Virus record (IMG/VR): IMGVR_UViG_3300025674_000057
Location: 1-53,023 of that record
Length of the DNA stretch: 53,023 nt
Strand: one strand, 5' to 3'
From: a virus
The notes under the pieces were generated by a model, which was given only the letters and a program-made list of their open reading frames with translations, did not search any database and was not told the origin of the DNA. The first letter of the stretch is position 1, and each line of letters opens with the position of its first letter. Both the position numbers and the translations under genes were made by a program. Positions 21,101-30,946 of the stretch are shown here, piece after piece.

Positions 21101-24100
21101 GGAACTGTTCCCAAACCAGTTACAGGTCCAGTATTTGTTGTACCGAATCCAACATTAACTACTCTTAGATACTCATCATCAACTTTGATCAAGTCTCTAG
21201 GCGCAACAGAAGCAATTCCAGACAATCCAAGGAATGTTACTGCAGCACCAATTGCTCCACCATTATAGTCTAAAGTATGATTAATAGGAGTCCAGATAAT
21301 TGGATACTGATTAACACCATTTACCGTAATTAAACTCTTTTCGAGTTTTTTCTTCATCTCAAGTTTATGGTAATTACCAGAACCAGATGAAGTGAATGTA
21401 AATCCAATTCCATTACCACCACTCACACCAGTGAGTTTAAATGAATCATTATCAACCCTAATTGCATAAACAGTAGTTGGTGCAATATCAGTTGAAATGC
21501 CTGTTATAAAGTTTGCACGTATTGTAGTTCCAGTTGAAACTTGAGAAACTTCTACTGAGGTTTTAACCTGTTCGGAGTAGAAAGTAGTTCCAGTTCCTTC
21601 ATCTACAACTTCTGTTGATGTGATGGAATTGATTCCAATAGAAACAATTGTTCCAATTCCACTATTATTTCCGGAGAAAATACCAGAACCAACAGTAAGT
21701 ATTGATGTATTTGCAATGCCTGTAATAACAGAAGATCCGCCAGATACCACATTACCAACAAAATATGTAAATGTTGATCCTATTGAAATAACTGTCGTTC
21801 CTGCAGAAACTGAAGGTCCGATAATAGTGTCTCCAATGTTAATACCAGTTGTAGATGCAACGCCAGTTATTGTTGAAAATCCTGTAATAAAATCACCTTT
21901 AAAGTTTCTTCCTCCAACTAAAGTAGATCCAATACCAACAGCACTAGCAGTAACTCCAGAAAGAGTTGAATATGGAGTGTAGATTAATTCTTCTCCAGTT
22001 TGGAAGAAGTGGTTTGGTATCGAGAATACACCAGTAGATTGATTTAGAACGCTAGCATTATTTGGATTAAATGTCTTTTCAAAAATTGGTGTTCCTCCGT
22101 AATTTAGATCAAACTCTAATCTATCCTTACCAAAATTATTCAATGCTCCATAGAAAGCTGTAGTTAGTTCCTCAATTCCAACTCCATATGTAAAATCATC
22201 TGGAGTATTAAATTCATCAGACTCAAAGTATATAAATTGATCAAACTTTTGAAGCAATACAGTATCTGAAGAGAAATCGGAATCTGGATAGAATTTAACT
22301 TTTACTTGAGATCCATCAACGTCTGCACCAAAAGTTCCTATTCCACTTGTAGATGCAGACCCAACGGATAGGAATGGATATTGTTGAATATTAACTCTTC
22401 CATTATCAGAAACTACCAAGAATTGATGTAGAGCAACAGTTGTTCCCACACCGACTCTTACTAGTGATTTTAATGTACCTTCAACACCCAAATCGTAAGT
22501 ATTAATCGTAGTGATACCAGTTGAAGACTGGAAAGTTGATTCCAATCTAGCACTCTTCTCAGTACCAGCATCTTGATCTGTAACTAAGTATCTGTAAGTT
22601 CCAATACCAGATGCTGTTGAACCAAAACCAACAGTTTTTGCCTTTACAGTAACTTCATTATTTGTGTTATTTGTAAAGTTTAGTTTGAAAACTCCACCAT
22701 CGACAGAAACTCCAAATGTACCAATAAATCCAAATGATGAACCACTGATATTACTATCAGTATCAAAGTAGTATTCACTAATATATCCATCGTTTCCATC
22801 ATGATACGCTAGAATTTCGAAATAATTCATATCCAAAGTATCTTCATTTCTGATAAAGACATTAGAATATATCGTATCAATAGAAGATAATTGAGACTTG
22901 AATATATCTGTAGTAACACCAACTGTTGGGAAATCTTCCGTTCTAGCAGTTAGTCTTAAGAATCCAATATCAGTAAATCCTACTCCAACATTTGTTTCAC
23001 TTAAAGAGAAATAATCTCTATAAATTTTCAAATTATAACTGAAGACTAATGGATCTGTAGGATCAAATCTCATAGCAGAGTTTCCATTATCTGCAAAAGT
23101 TCCAGATAAAGTGCCTAAAGATTCTTCACCAGTGTAGAGATTTGCCTTATTTAAAGTATAGGTATTATTATAGTTGTTTAGAATTACAACTTCACTAGCT
23201 TGAATGTTAGTTTTATCTTCATCGACGATTTGAACCAAGAACTTGGAGAATTGATCCGTAACTGAATATTCAAATGCATCTATAAAGGTATCTCTATTAA
23301 ATTCTGCACTTGAGAATTTATTACTAATATCATCAATTTGAAGAACTCTATTGGATATACATTGAATAAAGTCTGCAAGTTTCTTATTTCTAAGGATGAT
23401 AGCATCAGAAGAATTTGTTGTTGGTAGGTAATCGATCGCTAAATCAAAGTTATTGAATGTATCAACTCTTTCTTCATTAACAAAATCTAAAATTTGACTT
23501 AAAAATTGATCAGATCCAATTCCAACAGAAGCTGAAGATGTTATACCAACATCAGCAAAGTTTTTAAATCCTGATGGGTGAACCAAACGATTTACAGAAT
23601 CTTTTGATTTATCAAAACTTACTATCTTATTATCTTTATATCTTTCACCAGTCGTCTTAATCGAATAAGATAAATTCTGATAATAATCATTATCTGGTAA
23701 AACCTGATAACTATTGTTTAATTTACCAGTATCATTCTTCCATCCATATTTTCTTTCCTTAGAATAATTTACAGTATAACTACTATCTAATATAATATCT
23801 TCTTCAACTCTAGCAAGATTTCCAGAAATGAAACCACTAATGGAATCATTATAAGATAACTTATACTCTCCAGAAACAGTTATATAATTTTTATTTGCAG
23901 TTTGTACAAATAAATCAGTGTCTGAACCATTGGCTAAGATTTTTTCACCCAGATAGAATATACTTGGAACTCTTGTAATACTAAATGTTGGATAATTCTT
24001 CTGATTTACAATACTTGTAAATGTTGTTGGTGGAGATACTGCTGTTCCAGCATTATCTGTATATTCTCCAATATCATATTTAAGTACTGCAGGGTTTGAA

Positions 24101-27100
24101 TTAGTGTATTCAACTACTCTAAAGAATCTATACCCATTATCAGGAGAATTAAATCCTGTTCCTGGAGAAGATACCACTCCAAGAGCATCTGTTGTAGACT
24201 GCTTTTGAATCCCTTCAACAAAAACATAATCACCCTCTGCAAATGGTGGAACAACAAATCCATTAATCGCTGGTGTGGTCAATTCACACTCAACTATTCC
24301 ATTTGTATAACTTAAAATTCTCTCTACACTAACACCATTACTATTGTTTTCAGTGAATATTGTATGTTTGACTGATTCTAGTCCTTTTGGTTCTTCAACA
24401 ATATCAACATCAAGAAGAGCAGATCCTCTTAGATTTGCTTCTAACAGACCACTAGAAACTTTAGATCTAGTATTATCATTAACTAAAGAAAGAGTTGGCT
24501 CTGAAAGGTAATTTTTTCCACCATAAACAACACTTACTTGAGTAATCTTATCAGACTTTTGTAATCTAATTAATCTTGGAATGTCTGCTTGTGGTTTTAG
24601 AGTTTTGTCTGATGAGAATTCAAATCCTTCATCAGCAATTCGTAAATCTTCAATTCTACCAATATTTGTAGAATTTGTCTTTATAACTGCGTTTGTACCA
24701 GAACTTAATGTGCTTATACCAGAAACTATTGGTAATCTATTATATCCAATACCTCCAGAAATTAAGTCTAATTTTTCTATTCCGCCAGTAGCCGTTTTGG
24801 AAGTAGTGTTATATTTAATAACCTCACAATCTGCAGACTTATATGAATATTTTTCTGGAATATCTTTTAAAGAAATATTGAATGTTGTAGATCCAACCCC
24901 AAAAATCTTATGTTCACCAGTATAAACACTATCACGGTAAATTAAGTTTGATTTATTGTGAACATCAGCATCAACAGAAACTAAAGATCCAGATTTTTCT
25001 AGATTATAATATAGATTGGTTGGAATGCTAGTATTGAATCCAATTGTTACTGATGCCGTAGATGATACACCAATAGTTCCGACACCAGAAACTGCAAAAA
25101 CGGAAGTATTTCCTATTGATACAAATTCATTCTTAAATTCCGAATCAAAGAAGAACTTAAGATCATATCCAGAAAGTGAAGTATCGGATAAGTCAAATAC
25201 TACATCATTATTCTTAGTTACTGTTAACTGTGGATTGATTAAACTTAGTTCTTGATCTGCTCCTCCAGTAGATGCGATACTAACGACTCTTGGTGGAGAC
25301 GCTATAGAATCCGAATATGTATCGCATAGATAAATGTAATCATCATTTATTCTGTATACAAAATATCCACCAGTACTAAGACCAGATGATACTAAATCAT
25401 TAGCATCATAGAATACCTTTTCGCCTGTGGTAAATCCATGTAGAGGTATATTAATTTTATTATTTGTTGTGTTTATTCCAGTAGAATTGAATCCTACAGT
25501 GTTAACTAAAAGTCTATCGAAAGAAGAATTATATTTTACAGATACACTAGATGCCGTAGTTCCAATACCTGTAGATAATCCAGGTTTTACTATCAACTGA
25601 ATAGTATCACCATAACTTAGACCATGTGCCGTTGAAACGGATACTTGACTTGTTATTTTTTTAACATCTGCAGTAATTTGTGTATGCTGTGGTTCAAGAT
25701 AATAGTAATCGCTATTAGATCCTGTTCCACTGTAGAATAGTCCACTAGTTGTAGTTGTTAAACCAACATCAGTTACAATACCGATTGTATCTGGAGTCTT
25801 GTTTATGATATAAACATATTGACTATCTCCAGACTCTGGTAAATTGAAGAATGAAGAACCTGGAGTGTTTCTAACAATTAGAGCACCTGAACCGCTTGGT
25901 TTTACAAATAAAACTCTTTGGTTTGTTACAAATGGGTGATTTGGAATATAGATGCTTTGAGTTTCTACAGAAACAGTCTCCGCATTAACACCAAGTTGAT
26001 ATTGAACACTATTAAATGTTCCAGTATCAAGACCAGAACTTACAGATACACTTGGGTTGAAGTAAACCTTATCGTTACTTCTAGAATTGAAATATGAATT
26101 GTCTAGATCAATAGTAAACTTATTATTATAAAAATCTACTTGTGTGCTTGCTGTGTGACCAGCAGAAACACCTCTAGAGACTCTCAGTATACTTTCATCA
26201 TCAAATACATTTAATACAGATAAAGTCTCTGTTCCAATCCCTAATGTAGATCCAATACTGATATTGCTTGGGAATGGTGAAATGTAAATATCAGTTACAA
26301 CACCAGCAGTAGCGTTTGATGATACATCAAAAATCAAAGATGAAAATACTGAAGTAACACCTACTTTGTGAGATCCAGATAGTTTCCCAATAGATGTAGT
26401 GGAAACTCCTGTGATTTCTACTACATCACCATCTAAAAGATCGTGATATGGATCTACTTTTATCTCAATTTGATTTGGATTTTTTCTAAGAACTAAAGAA
26501 TTATTGTATACTTCTGCAGTTGTAGAAATTTCTACAACACCTTTACCTTTGATCGAACCAACTACTGCAGATACTCCACTACCACCAGTATTTCCATTAT
26601 CAAAAGTTAGTGCTTCTCCTACAGCATAATCACTTCCACCAGAGAGAACGGATAAAGATTCTACAGATCCTTCAGAAACTATCTCAACAACTGATGTTTG
26701 CTTTCCTAATTTATTTGGTTCAATAATAAAATCGTTATTTGAGTATTGTTGACTTACTCTATATGGGAAAGTGTTTCTGACCAAGTTGGAACTATTAAAG
26801 TCCAAATCCTGAGATTGATTTAAATTTGTATCGAATTTGGATCTATAGTTATTTCCAATGAAGTATGGGAATTTTGGTTCTAACTTATTTGTTTGAATAT
26901 TTGTCGATACACCAACATAGTATGCATAAACACCATTTGGAAACTCTGGAGTTTTTGAGAATCTTCCATTATAAGAATCCAAATCGCCATTATCTGTGTA
27001 GACATAATCTTCTACAAAGAATCCAAGGTTAAATCCACTTGGTCTATTATATACATTAGATAGATTTGTGGTATATCCAGTATCTAAAACTTTTAATGCT

Positions 27101-30100
27101 GAGTTTCTATCCTTTGGATCTGAATATCCATATGGACCATAAACTGGGTTTCCATCATATGCCCATCCAATTATCTTAGAGTGTTCATACTGACTTTCTC
27201 CATCTTCATAGAAAGAAGAACCCTCTCTATCCGTAGAATATCCGACAACGCCATAAGATAAATCATCACCATTCTCAAGTAAAATTTCATCAGAAAATCT
27301 AACTTTGTTGTTTATGGTTAGAGATCTTACATCTGATAGTAAAGATCCATTTTTTCCTAATGGTTTTACAGCAATAGAAGTATTTCTAGGATTATAATTT
27401 GTTCCAGAATTAATTACAATAACTCTAGTAATTCTTCCACCAGAAACTTCTGCTCTTAATTTTGCACCAACTCCATCACCATTTACAACAAGATCTGGTG
27501 AAGAAGAGTAATATAGTCCACTATTTTGAACTTCAACGTTGACTATTTTTCCATCAGACACAATTGGTTTTAATTGTGCAGATTGTCCACTTCTTACAGT
27601 TAATGTTGGTCTTCTGTGGAAATTGAGAATCTTTGATCCATAATCTGTACCAGGTTCATAGAGATATGCATCAACAATTTCTCCTTTAAAAACTGGTGTT
27701 GCTGTAATAGTACCAATTGTTCCAGCATATTCAACTTCTAAGTTGAGTGTTATTGGTGGATACTCGAAAATATGTTGACCAGATCCAATGGAAGAGAATT
27801 TGACGTATTCTCCTCTATTGAATTCGTCTTTAGATGGTGTAGATGTGCTAAGACCAGCATTTGCTAATCTAAATCTAGAATCATCTAATTTAAGTACATA
27901 ATACTGATTCGAAGTTGTAAGACCTGAAATACTTTCTGTATAAGTATATCCAAATCCAACAGCAGTTCTATAATTGATCAAATCTCCATTCTTAAATCCA
28001 TGATTATCAAAAGTTATCGAATTGAATACTGTCGATATACCAGTTGGTTTAATTTTTAAAGACCTATTTTCATATCCAGATCCACCACTAACAACTTGTA
28101 TAGAACTTAGAATATTCTTACTATCTAAAAGTCTAAATTTGTGAATACCTCCAGCGTTAGCTGTAGTAAATCCAATAGTATTAATACCAGAATTTAAATC
28201 TGATATTGTGTTATAAAGTTTAATGGTGCTTGTATTAACAATTTCTGGGTAGTATACTGAACCATTGGACAAATATCTACCCTGATCTGTGTTTGAAGCA
28301 CCAAATGTTCCAATACCTAGTGGTTCATTTCCATTTCTATTATAGACAATAGGTGTCCCATCCTGAAGGTTATGGAACGATAAAAATGCTATAACATCAT
28401 CTGATATATTCACTCCACCGCCAAAAGTAGTAGTTTGGGCGTTGAAACTGATTTCTTTGAATCTTTCCTCAACATATGGTTCTAAAATTGCTCCTGACCC
28501 ATTACCACCAGAGATTGATGCAGAAACAACTCTGTTAACATCTACTTCATTTGGATCTACAATGACTTCTTTTAAGTTACCACGAACAACTAAATCAACT
28601 AAAGCAGTTGTACCAAGACCCACTGTAGGATTTGATACTACTACTGTTGGTGGACTTAAAACATCATAATCTGAACCAGAATTTATAATGTTGACGTTGG
28701 ATAGTGGACCATAATAAATTTTATCATTTGATTTATAATTTATAATTTCAACACCATTGATCAACATTCCAGTTGGTCCTGGTTTTGTTTCTTCTCCAGT
28801 TCCAGATTGAATATTTTGAACTAATGAAATTTTTCTTAATAATTTTTTGGGAGCAAGTTTCTTATCGCCAGTTTGTTCTTCTAGTGTAAAAACATGATCA
28901 GATACAGTAGAAGAGGATTGGAATTTCACATAATTATTACTTCCAATAAAAGATCTAGCGTTATATAATCTTATCTTATTTTTTATATCACCAGGATTTG
29001 TGGGGTCTAGAACTTCAACGTAGTAAGTTTGACCAAATGTTAATCCACTAATTTCTGATGAAGAACCACTGTAAACAACTGCATCTCCAGTAATGAATGG
29101 AACTGCGGTTGAAAAAGAAAGTATAGTGTACTTGGTTATACCATTTGTATCAATCTCAGTACCAGAGAAAATATTATTTAAATTTGACGATGCAGTAATA
29201 GAAAGAGTTTTTGAAACAATGTCTTTCGTTACACTATAATCTGGTAGAGAATTAGATGCTACATGAATATATTTTGAATTTTCTTCATAGGTATTCTGAA
29301 CGTTTGCTGTAATTTTTGGATATTTTAATGAAACATTAACAGAAGAAGCATTTTCTATGTTTCTTCTTATACTAATTTTTCTATTTGAATTTATTCCAGT
29401 AATACTTTTGTTTAATAAAACGACTCTAGGGAGTGCTAGATCAGGTCTATTTGTAATAGAAGTTACTATAGCATCCTCTATAATAATATTTTCGGAATTT
29501 CTGTCTAAAACATTAACAGAATCACCGACCTTCAAACTTGACTTGTCTGGCGTTTCATGTAAAATAACTTGATTTCCTGTAAATGATTCTACTTCATATC
29601 TTGAAGATGTATTATAAATCCATGAGTTGAAGAGTAACTCCTTGTATGTTTTACCATTAGATGGATTTTCTATCTTTTTACCAATATTTTTTACAGAAAT
29701 AACATCACCAACTGATCTGAAATAGATATCATTCTGATTTTCTAACTCCGATAAGACACCTGTGATTCTCAACTCCACTTTTTTAGTGGTATCACCATTC
29801 TCATATCCATAAATGATCTTATCAGATCTTAAATCTGATCCAGGATCGATGGTGGATGTAATTCCACTGCAACCGAAGAACTGATTAACGCTCTTATCAG
29901 TATAAGTTATGGTGTCTGATCCTACAGTTATTGTTCCAGAAGAATCAAATCCTACTGTAGAATCAACCGTGATTACAGTGTCTGTCGATAAAACTTTCTC
30001 TACTACTTTAGTTTTCGGAGTAATTTCAAAAGTACCTTCAATCAAACTCTTTTCATCATATCCAGCAAATAGTTGAATCTTATAAAGAGTCTTATTATTT

Positions 30101-30945
30101 CTTGTTATAATCTCTACTTCAGAAACAGGTGCTGATGCAGTATTATCATTATTATTGATAACCTGACCAACAAGGTTATTTGGATTACTTCCAGAGATTA
30201 ATTCAGCTACAAGAACTTCTCTTCTAATAAACTCTGCATCAGATGATCTAACTAAGAATTCTTTCAGATTTAAAATAGTTGGATCTAATCCATAGAGAAC
30301 ATTATAAAGAATTCTAAATGATTCTGATGTTCCCTTTGTTTGATAGAAAGTTCTAATTTCTTTAAGGAAATTATTTAAATCTAAATTTTCTACGAAATCA
30401 AGATCTTCAAATCCAGGAGCTAATGATTGTTTTAACTTTCTATAGAACTCCTTTAAAAATAATGCGCTTAGGTTTTGTGCTACGCTTCCTACAGAGTGCG
30501 TACCTGCATTGGTTGATGAAAATTCTAGTTCTTCTGGATTTAATGCGCTGCGATAAGAAGTAATACCACTAAATCCTCTTACACATCCAGTAAATGAATT
30601 TGTTGTAATACCAGTATAAGTGATAATCTCATCATCAATCTTCACCAAACCATACTGAGGTGGGAATCCCTTTGTATTATCTACGTAAATCTCAGTATCG
30701 CTTGTTCCTATCTGTGTAGACACAGTAGAAACACCAGATATTACATCAGGATTTAAGTTGTTTAATTTTTTATATTGATCTAGATTCTCTGCAATATCAA
30801 TAGGACCACCCTGGAATTCTTGAGAAATATAATATTGCTTTAGGAATTCCACCGCTTTGGGTGTTTCTGATATAACAAACTCTGGTAACTGATTTTCAAT
30901 TATTTGCTGAATCTTAACTCTAGAATCAAAACCAGTCGTGACCAT
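18178..30945 (-). CDS. Giant baseplate wedge protein (gp7-like), 4,255 residues
   Basis: An uninterrupted frame of 12.8 kb. T4 gp7, the wedge protein between gp6 and gp8, has 1,032 residues; the gene here sits exactly between gp6 and gp8. The N-terminus is FDSRVKIQQIIENQLPEFVI, then a region with FLKQYYISQEFQGGP, and residues 95-250 resemble viral neck and wedge connectors (KLKQSLAPGFEDLDFVENLD). Most of the remainder is Gly/Ser/Thr/Val/Ile-rich repeats of about 40-100 residues carrying motifs such as GGSGYTAGSTITLKIG and GSGYTYTNPPAV, like those of gp14. Several YDGNPVYGPYGY elements (around residue 1,260) resemble segments seen in fibre or carbohydrate-binding domains. The gp7 assignment is positional; the huge extension is real and in frame. 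Confidence 0.7.
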   Translation of the reverse strand: MVTTGFDSRVKIQQIIENQLPEFVISETPKAVEFLKQYYISQEFQGGPIDIAENLDQYKKLNNLNPDVISGVSTVSTQIGTSDTEIYVDNTKGFPPQYGLVKIDDEIITYTGITTNSFTGCVRGFSGITSYRSALNPEELEFSSTNAGTHSVGSVAQNLSALFLKEFYRKLKQSLAPGFEDLDFVENLDLNNFLKEIRTFYQTKGTSESFRILYNVLYGLDPTILNLKEFLVRSSDAEFIRREVLVAELISGSNPNNLVGQVINNNDNTASAPVSEVEIITRNNKTLYKIQLFAGYDEKSLIEGTFEITPKTKVVEKVLSTDTVITVDSTVGFDSSGTITVGSDTITYTDKSVNQFFGCSGITSTIDPGSDLRSDKIIYGYENGDTTKKVELRITGVLSELENQNDIYFRSVGDVISVKNIGKKIENPSNGKTYKELLFNSWIYNTSSRYEVESFTGNQVILHETPDKSSLKVGDSVNVLDRNSENIIIEDAIVTSITNRPDLALPRVVLLNKSITGINSNRKISIRRNIENASSVNVSLKYPKITANVQNTYEENSKYIHVASNSLPDYSVTKDIVSKTLSITASSNLNNIFSGTEIDTNGITKYTILSFSTAVPFITGDAVVYSGSSSEISGLTFGQTYYVEVLDPTNPGDIKNKIRLYNARSFIGSNNYVKFQSSSTVSDHVFTLEEQTGDKKLAPKKLLRKISLVQNIQSGTGEETKPGPTGMLINGVEIINYKSNDKIYYGPLSNVNIINSGSDYDVLSPPTVVVSNPTVGLGTTALVDLVVRGNLKEVIVDPNEVDVNRVVSASISGGNGSGAILEPYVEERFKEISFNAQTTTFGGGVNISDDVIAFLSFHNLQDGTPIVYNRNGNEPLGIGTFGASNTDQGRYLSNGSVYYPEIVNTSTIKLYNTISDLNSGINTIGFTTANAGGIHKFRLLDSKNILSSIQVVSGGSGYENRSLKIKPTGISTVFNSITFDNHGFKNGDLINYRTAVGFGYTYTESISGLTTSNQYYVLKLDDSRFRLANAGLSTSTPSKDEFNRGEYVKFSSIGSGQHIFEYPPITLNLEVEYAGTIGTITATPVFKGEIVDAYLYEPGTDYGSKILNFHRRPTLTVRSGQSAQLKPIVSDGKIVNVEVQNSGLYYSSSPDLVVNGDGVGAKLRAEVSGGRITRVIVINSGTNYNPRNTSIAVKPLGKNGSLLSDVRSLTINNKVRFSDEILLENGDDLSYGVVGYSTDREGSSFYEDGESQYEHSKIIGWAYDGNPVYGPYGYSDPKDRNSALKVLDTGYTTNLSNVYNRPSGFNLGFFVEDYVYTDNGDLDSYNGRFSKTPEFPNGVYAYYVGVSTNIQTNKLEPKFPYFIGNNYRSKFDTNLNQSQDLDFNSSNLVRNTFPYRVSQQYSNNDFIIEPNKLGKQTSVVEIVSEGSVESLSVLSGGSDYAVGEALTFDNGNTGGSGVSAVVGSIKGKGVVEISTTAEVYNNSLVLRKNPNQIEIKVDPYHDLLDGDVVEITGVSTTSIGKLSGSHKVGVTSVFSSLIFDVSSNATAGVVTDIYISPFPSNISIGSTLGIGTETLSVLNVFDDESILRVSRGVSAGHTASTQVDFYNNKFTIDLDNSYFNSRSNDKVYFNPSVSVSSGLDTGTFNSVQYQLGVNAETVSVETQSIYIPNHPFVTNQRVLFVKPSGSGALIVRNTPGSSFFNLPESGDSQYVYIINKTPDTIGIVTDVGLTTTTSGLFYSGTGSNSDYYYLEPQHTQITADVKKITSQVSVSTAHGLSYGDTIQLIVKPGLSTGIGTTASSVSVKYNSSFDRLLVNTVGFNSTGINTTNNKINIPLHGFTTGEKVFYDANDLVSSGLSTGGYFVYRINDDYIYLCDTYSDSIASPPRVVSIASTGGADQELSLINPQLTVTKNNDVVFDLSDTSLSGYDLKFFFDSEFKNEFVSIGNTSVFAVSGVGTIGVSSTASVTIGFNTSIPTNLYYNLEKSGSLVSVDADVHNKSNLIYRDSVYTGEHKIFGVGSTTFNISLKDIPEKYSYKSADCEVIKYNTTSKTATGGIEKLDLISGGIGYNRLPIVSGISTLSSGTNAVIKTNSTNIGRIEDLRIADEGFEFSSDKTLKPQADIPRLIRLQKSDKITQVSVVYGGKNYLSEPTLSLVNDNTRSKVSSGLLEANLRGSALLDVDIVEEPKGLESVKHTIFTENNSNGVSVERILSYTNGIVECELTTPAINGFVVPPFAEGDYVFVEGIQKQSTTDALGVVSSPGTGFNSPDNGYRFFRVVEYTNSNPAVLKYDIGEYTDNAGTAVSPPTTFTSIVNQKNYPTFSITRVPSIFYLGEKILANGSDTDLFVQTANKNYITVSGEYKLSYNDSISGFISGNLARVEEDIILDSSYTVNYSKERKYGWKNDTGKLNNSYQVLPDNDYYQNLSYSIKTTGERYKDNKIVSFDKSKDSVNRLVHPSGFKNFADVGITSSASVGIGSDQFLSQILDFVNEERVDTFNNFDLAIDYLPTTNSSDAIILRNKKLADFIQCISNRVLQIDDISNKFSSAEFNRDTFIDAFEYSVTDQFSKFLVQIVDEDKTNIQASEVVILNNYNNTYTLNKANLYTGEESLGTLSGTFADNGNSAMRFDPTDPLVFSYNLKIYRDYFSLSETNVGVGFTDIGFLRLTARTEDFPTVGVTTDIFKSQLSSIDTIYSNVFIRNEDTLDMNYFEILAYHDGNDGYISEYYFDTDSNISGSSFGFIGTFGVSVDGGVFKLNFTNNTNNEVTVKAKTVGFGSTASGIGTYRYLVTDQDAGTEKSARLESTFQSSTGITTINTYDLGVEGTLKSLVRVGVGTTVALHQFLVVSDNGRVNIQQYPFLSVGSASTSGIGTFGADVDGSQVKVKFYPDSDFSSDTVLLQKFDQFIYFESDEFNTPDDFTYGVGIEELTTAFYGALNNFGKDRLEFDLNYGGTPIFEKTFNPNNASVLNQSTGVFSIPNHFFQTGEELIYTPYSTLSGVTASAVGIGSTLVGGRNFKGDFITGFSTITGVASTTGINIGDTIIGPSVSAGTTVISIGSTFTYFVGNVVSGGSSVITGIANTSILTVGSGIFSGNNSGIGTIVSIGINSITSTEVVDEGTGTTFYSEQVKTSVEVSQVSTGTTIRANFITGISTDIAPTTVYAIRVDNDSFKLTGVSGGNGIGFTFTSSGSGNYHKLEMKKKLEKSLITVNGVNQYPIIWTPINHTLDYNGGAIGAAVTFLGLSGIASVAPRDLIKVDDEYLRVVNVGFGTTNTGPVTGLGTVPIVEVNRGFVGSSATTHTDGTEARIYRGAYNIVGNKIHFTEAPDGKGNNDRLDQGGLPLPKSTFNGRVFLRRDYEFNKLYDDISDQFTGIGRTFNLTIEGESTSGVEPGSGLVFINDVFQTPDTENNAGNNYELESDSNAGLTTVTFTSVTRPNTDDVIVVDYDVNQNQVPRGGIIISLGSTGGLGYAPLVGAKVIARTGAGGSITEIVGIATTGSSYSISTSSYNNTTGIIEITTSTDHGLTGSGNRVFLEGLEFSCPGGSGITSTIFPYPGSSPYGFVFPVTGIVSATTFKAQVGTSTITHTYVGQGTAYHYYGDLTFGSGYYGGTIGVGISDSTGSGATITAAVGAGGSLSFTIKGGGSGYTNPSIRIDDPSYENLTISGVSRLSVGNTTDAGIGLSMTVNVGQSSVVGVGTSLFEVKTTTITKPGYAFRRGDKFRLVGLVTDARLSEPTEELIFTVEDVFTDSFASWQLGELDYIDSIKSLQNGSRTRFPLFRNNELLSFEKDRTNPESDLIDFNAVLLIFLNGVMQEPNVSYVFEGGTTFRFKEAPKAEDNIAIFFYRGTRNVDSFTVNVNETVKPGDTLELVKNNFIPSTVSQTGRTVSLIQSADVVETGIYLGDGIDEDNFRPIHWSKQKRDLIVKEDYQFKSRDSLEPFVIPATRVIKDVSLTDEEIFVDSAQLFKYEENDPNTSTVIQQFEGFLVESDTNPVSAGFSASVSGFSTISSIGILTGGSGYTAGSTITLKIGGPIGVGSTATATATVSAAGTVSSVSITNPGSGYTYTNPPAVIAASIPSFNRELIPEIRFVEGFSGIITGITTSAGSGSNPLALNLQVLYDSNSDIDSLLQGYYIYVSDTNIGSGVTSINTSDSDVVGIGTTFADNVYVINQISRDNLVGVLTCNILSTTNITGLETSADFVGRFSWGRLFGIERSTSPISVGVSGYTVNSGLTTFPQILRRGYGLRNTGGLSKELG

Positions 30946-30946
30946 A

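Noticed and set aside
18836-22000. Several plus-strand frames of 60-120 codons opposite the giant gene
   Set aside because: They are antisense shadows of Gly/Thr-rich repeats, without ribosome sites or any recognisable protein.
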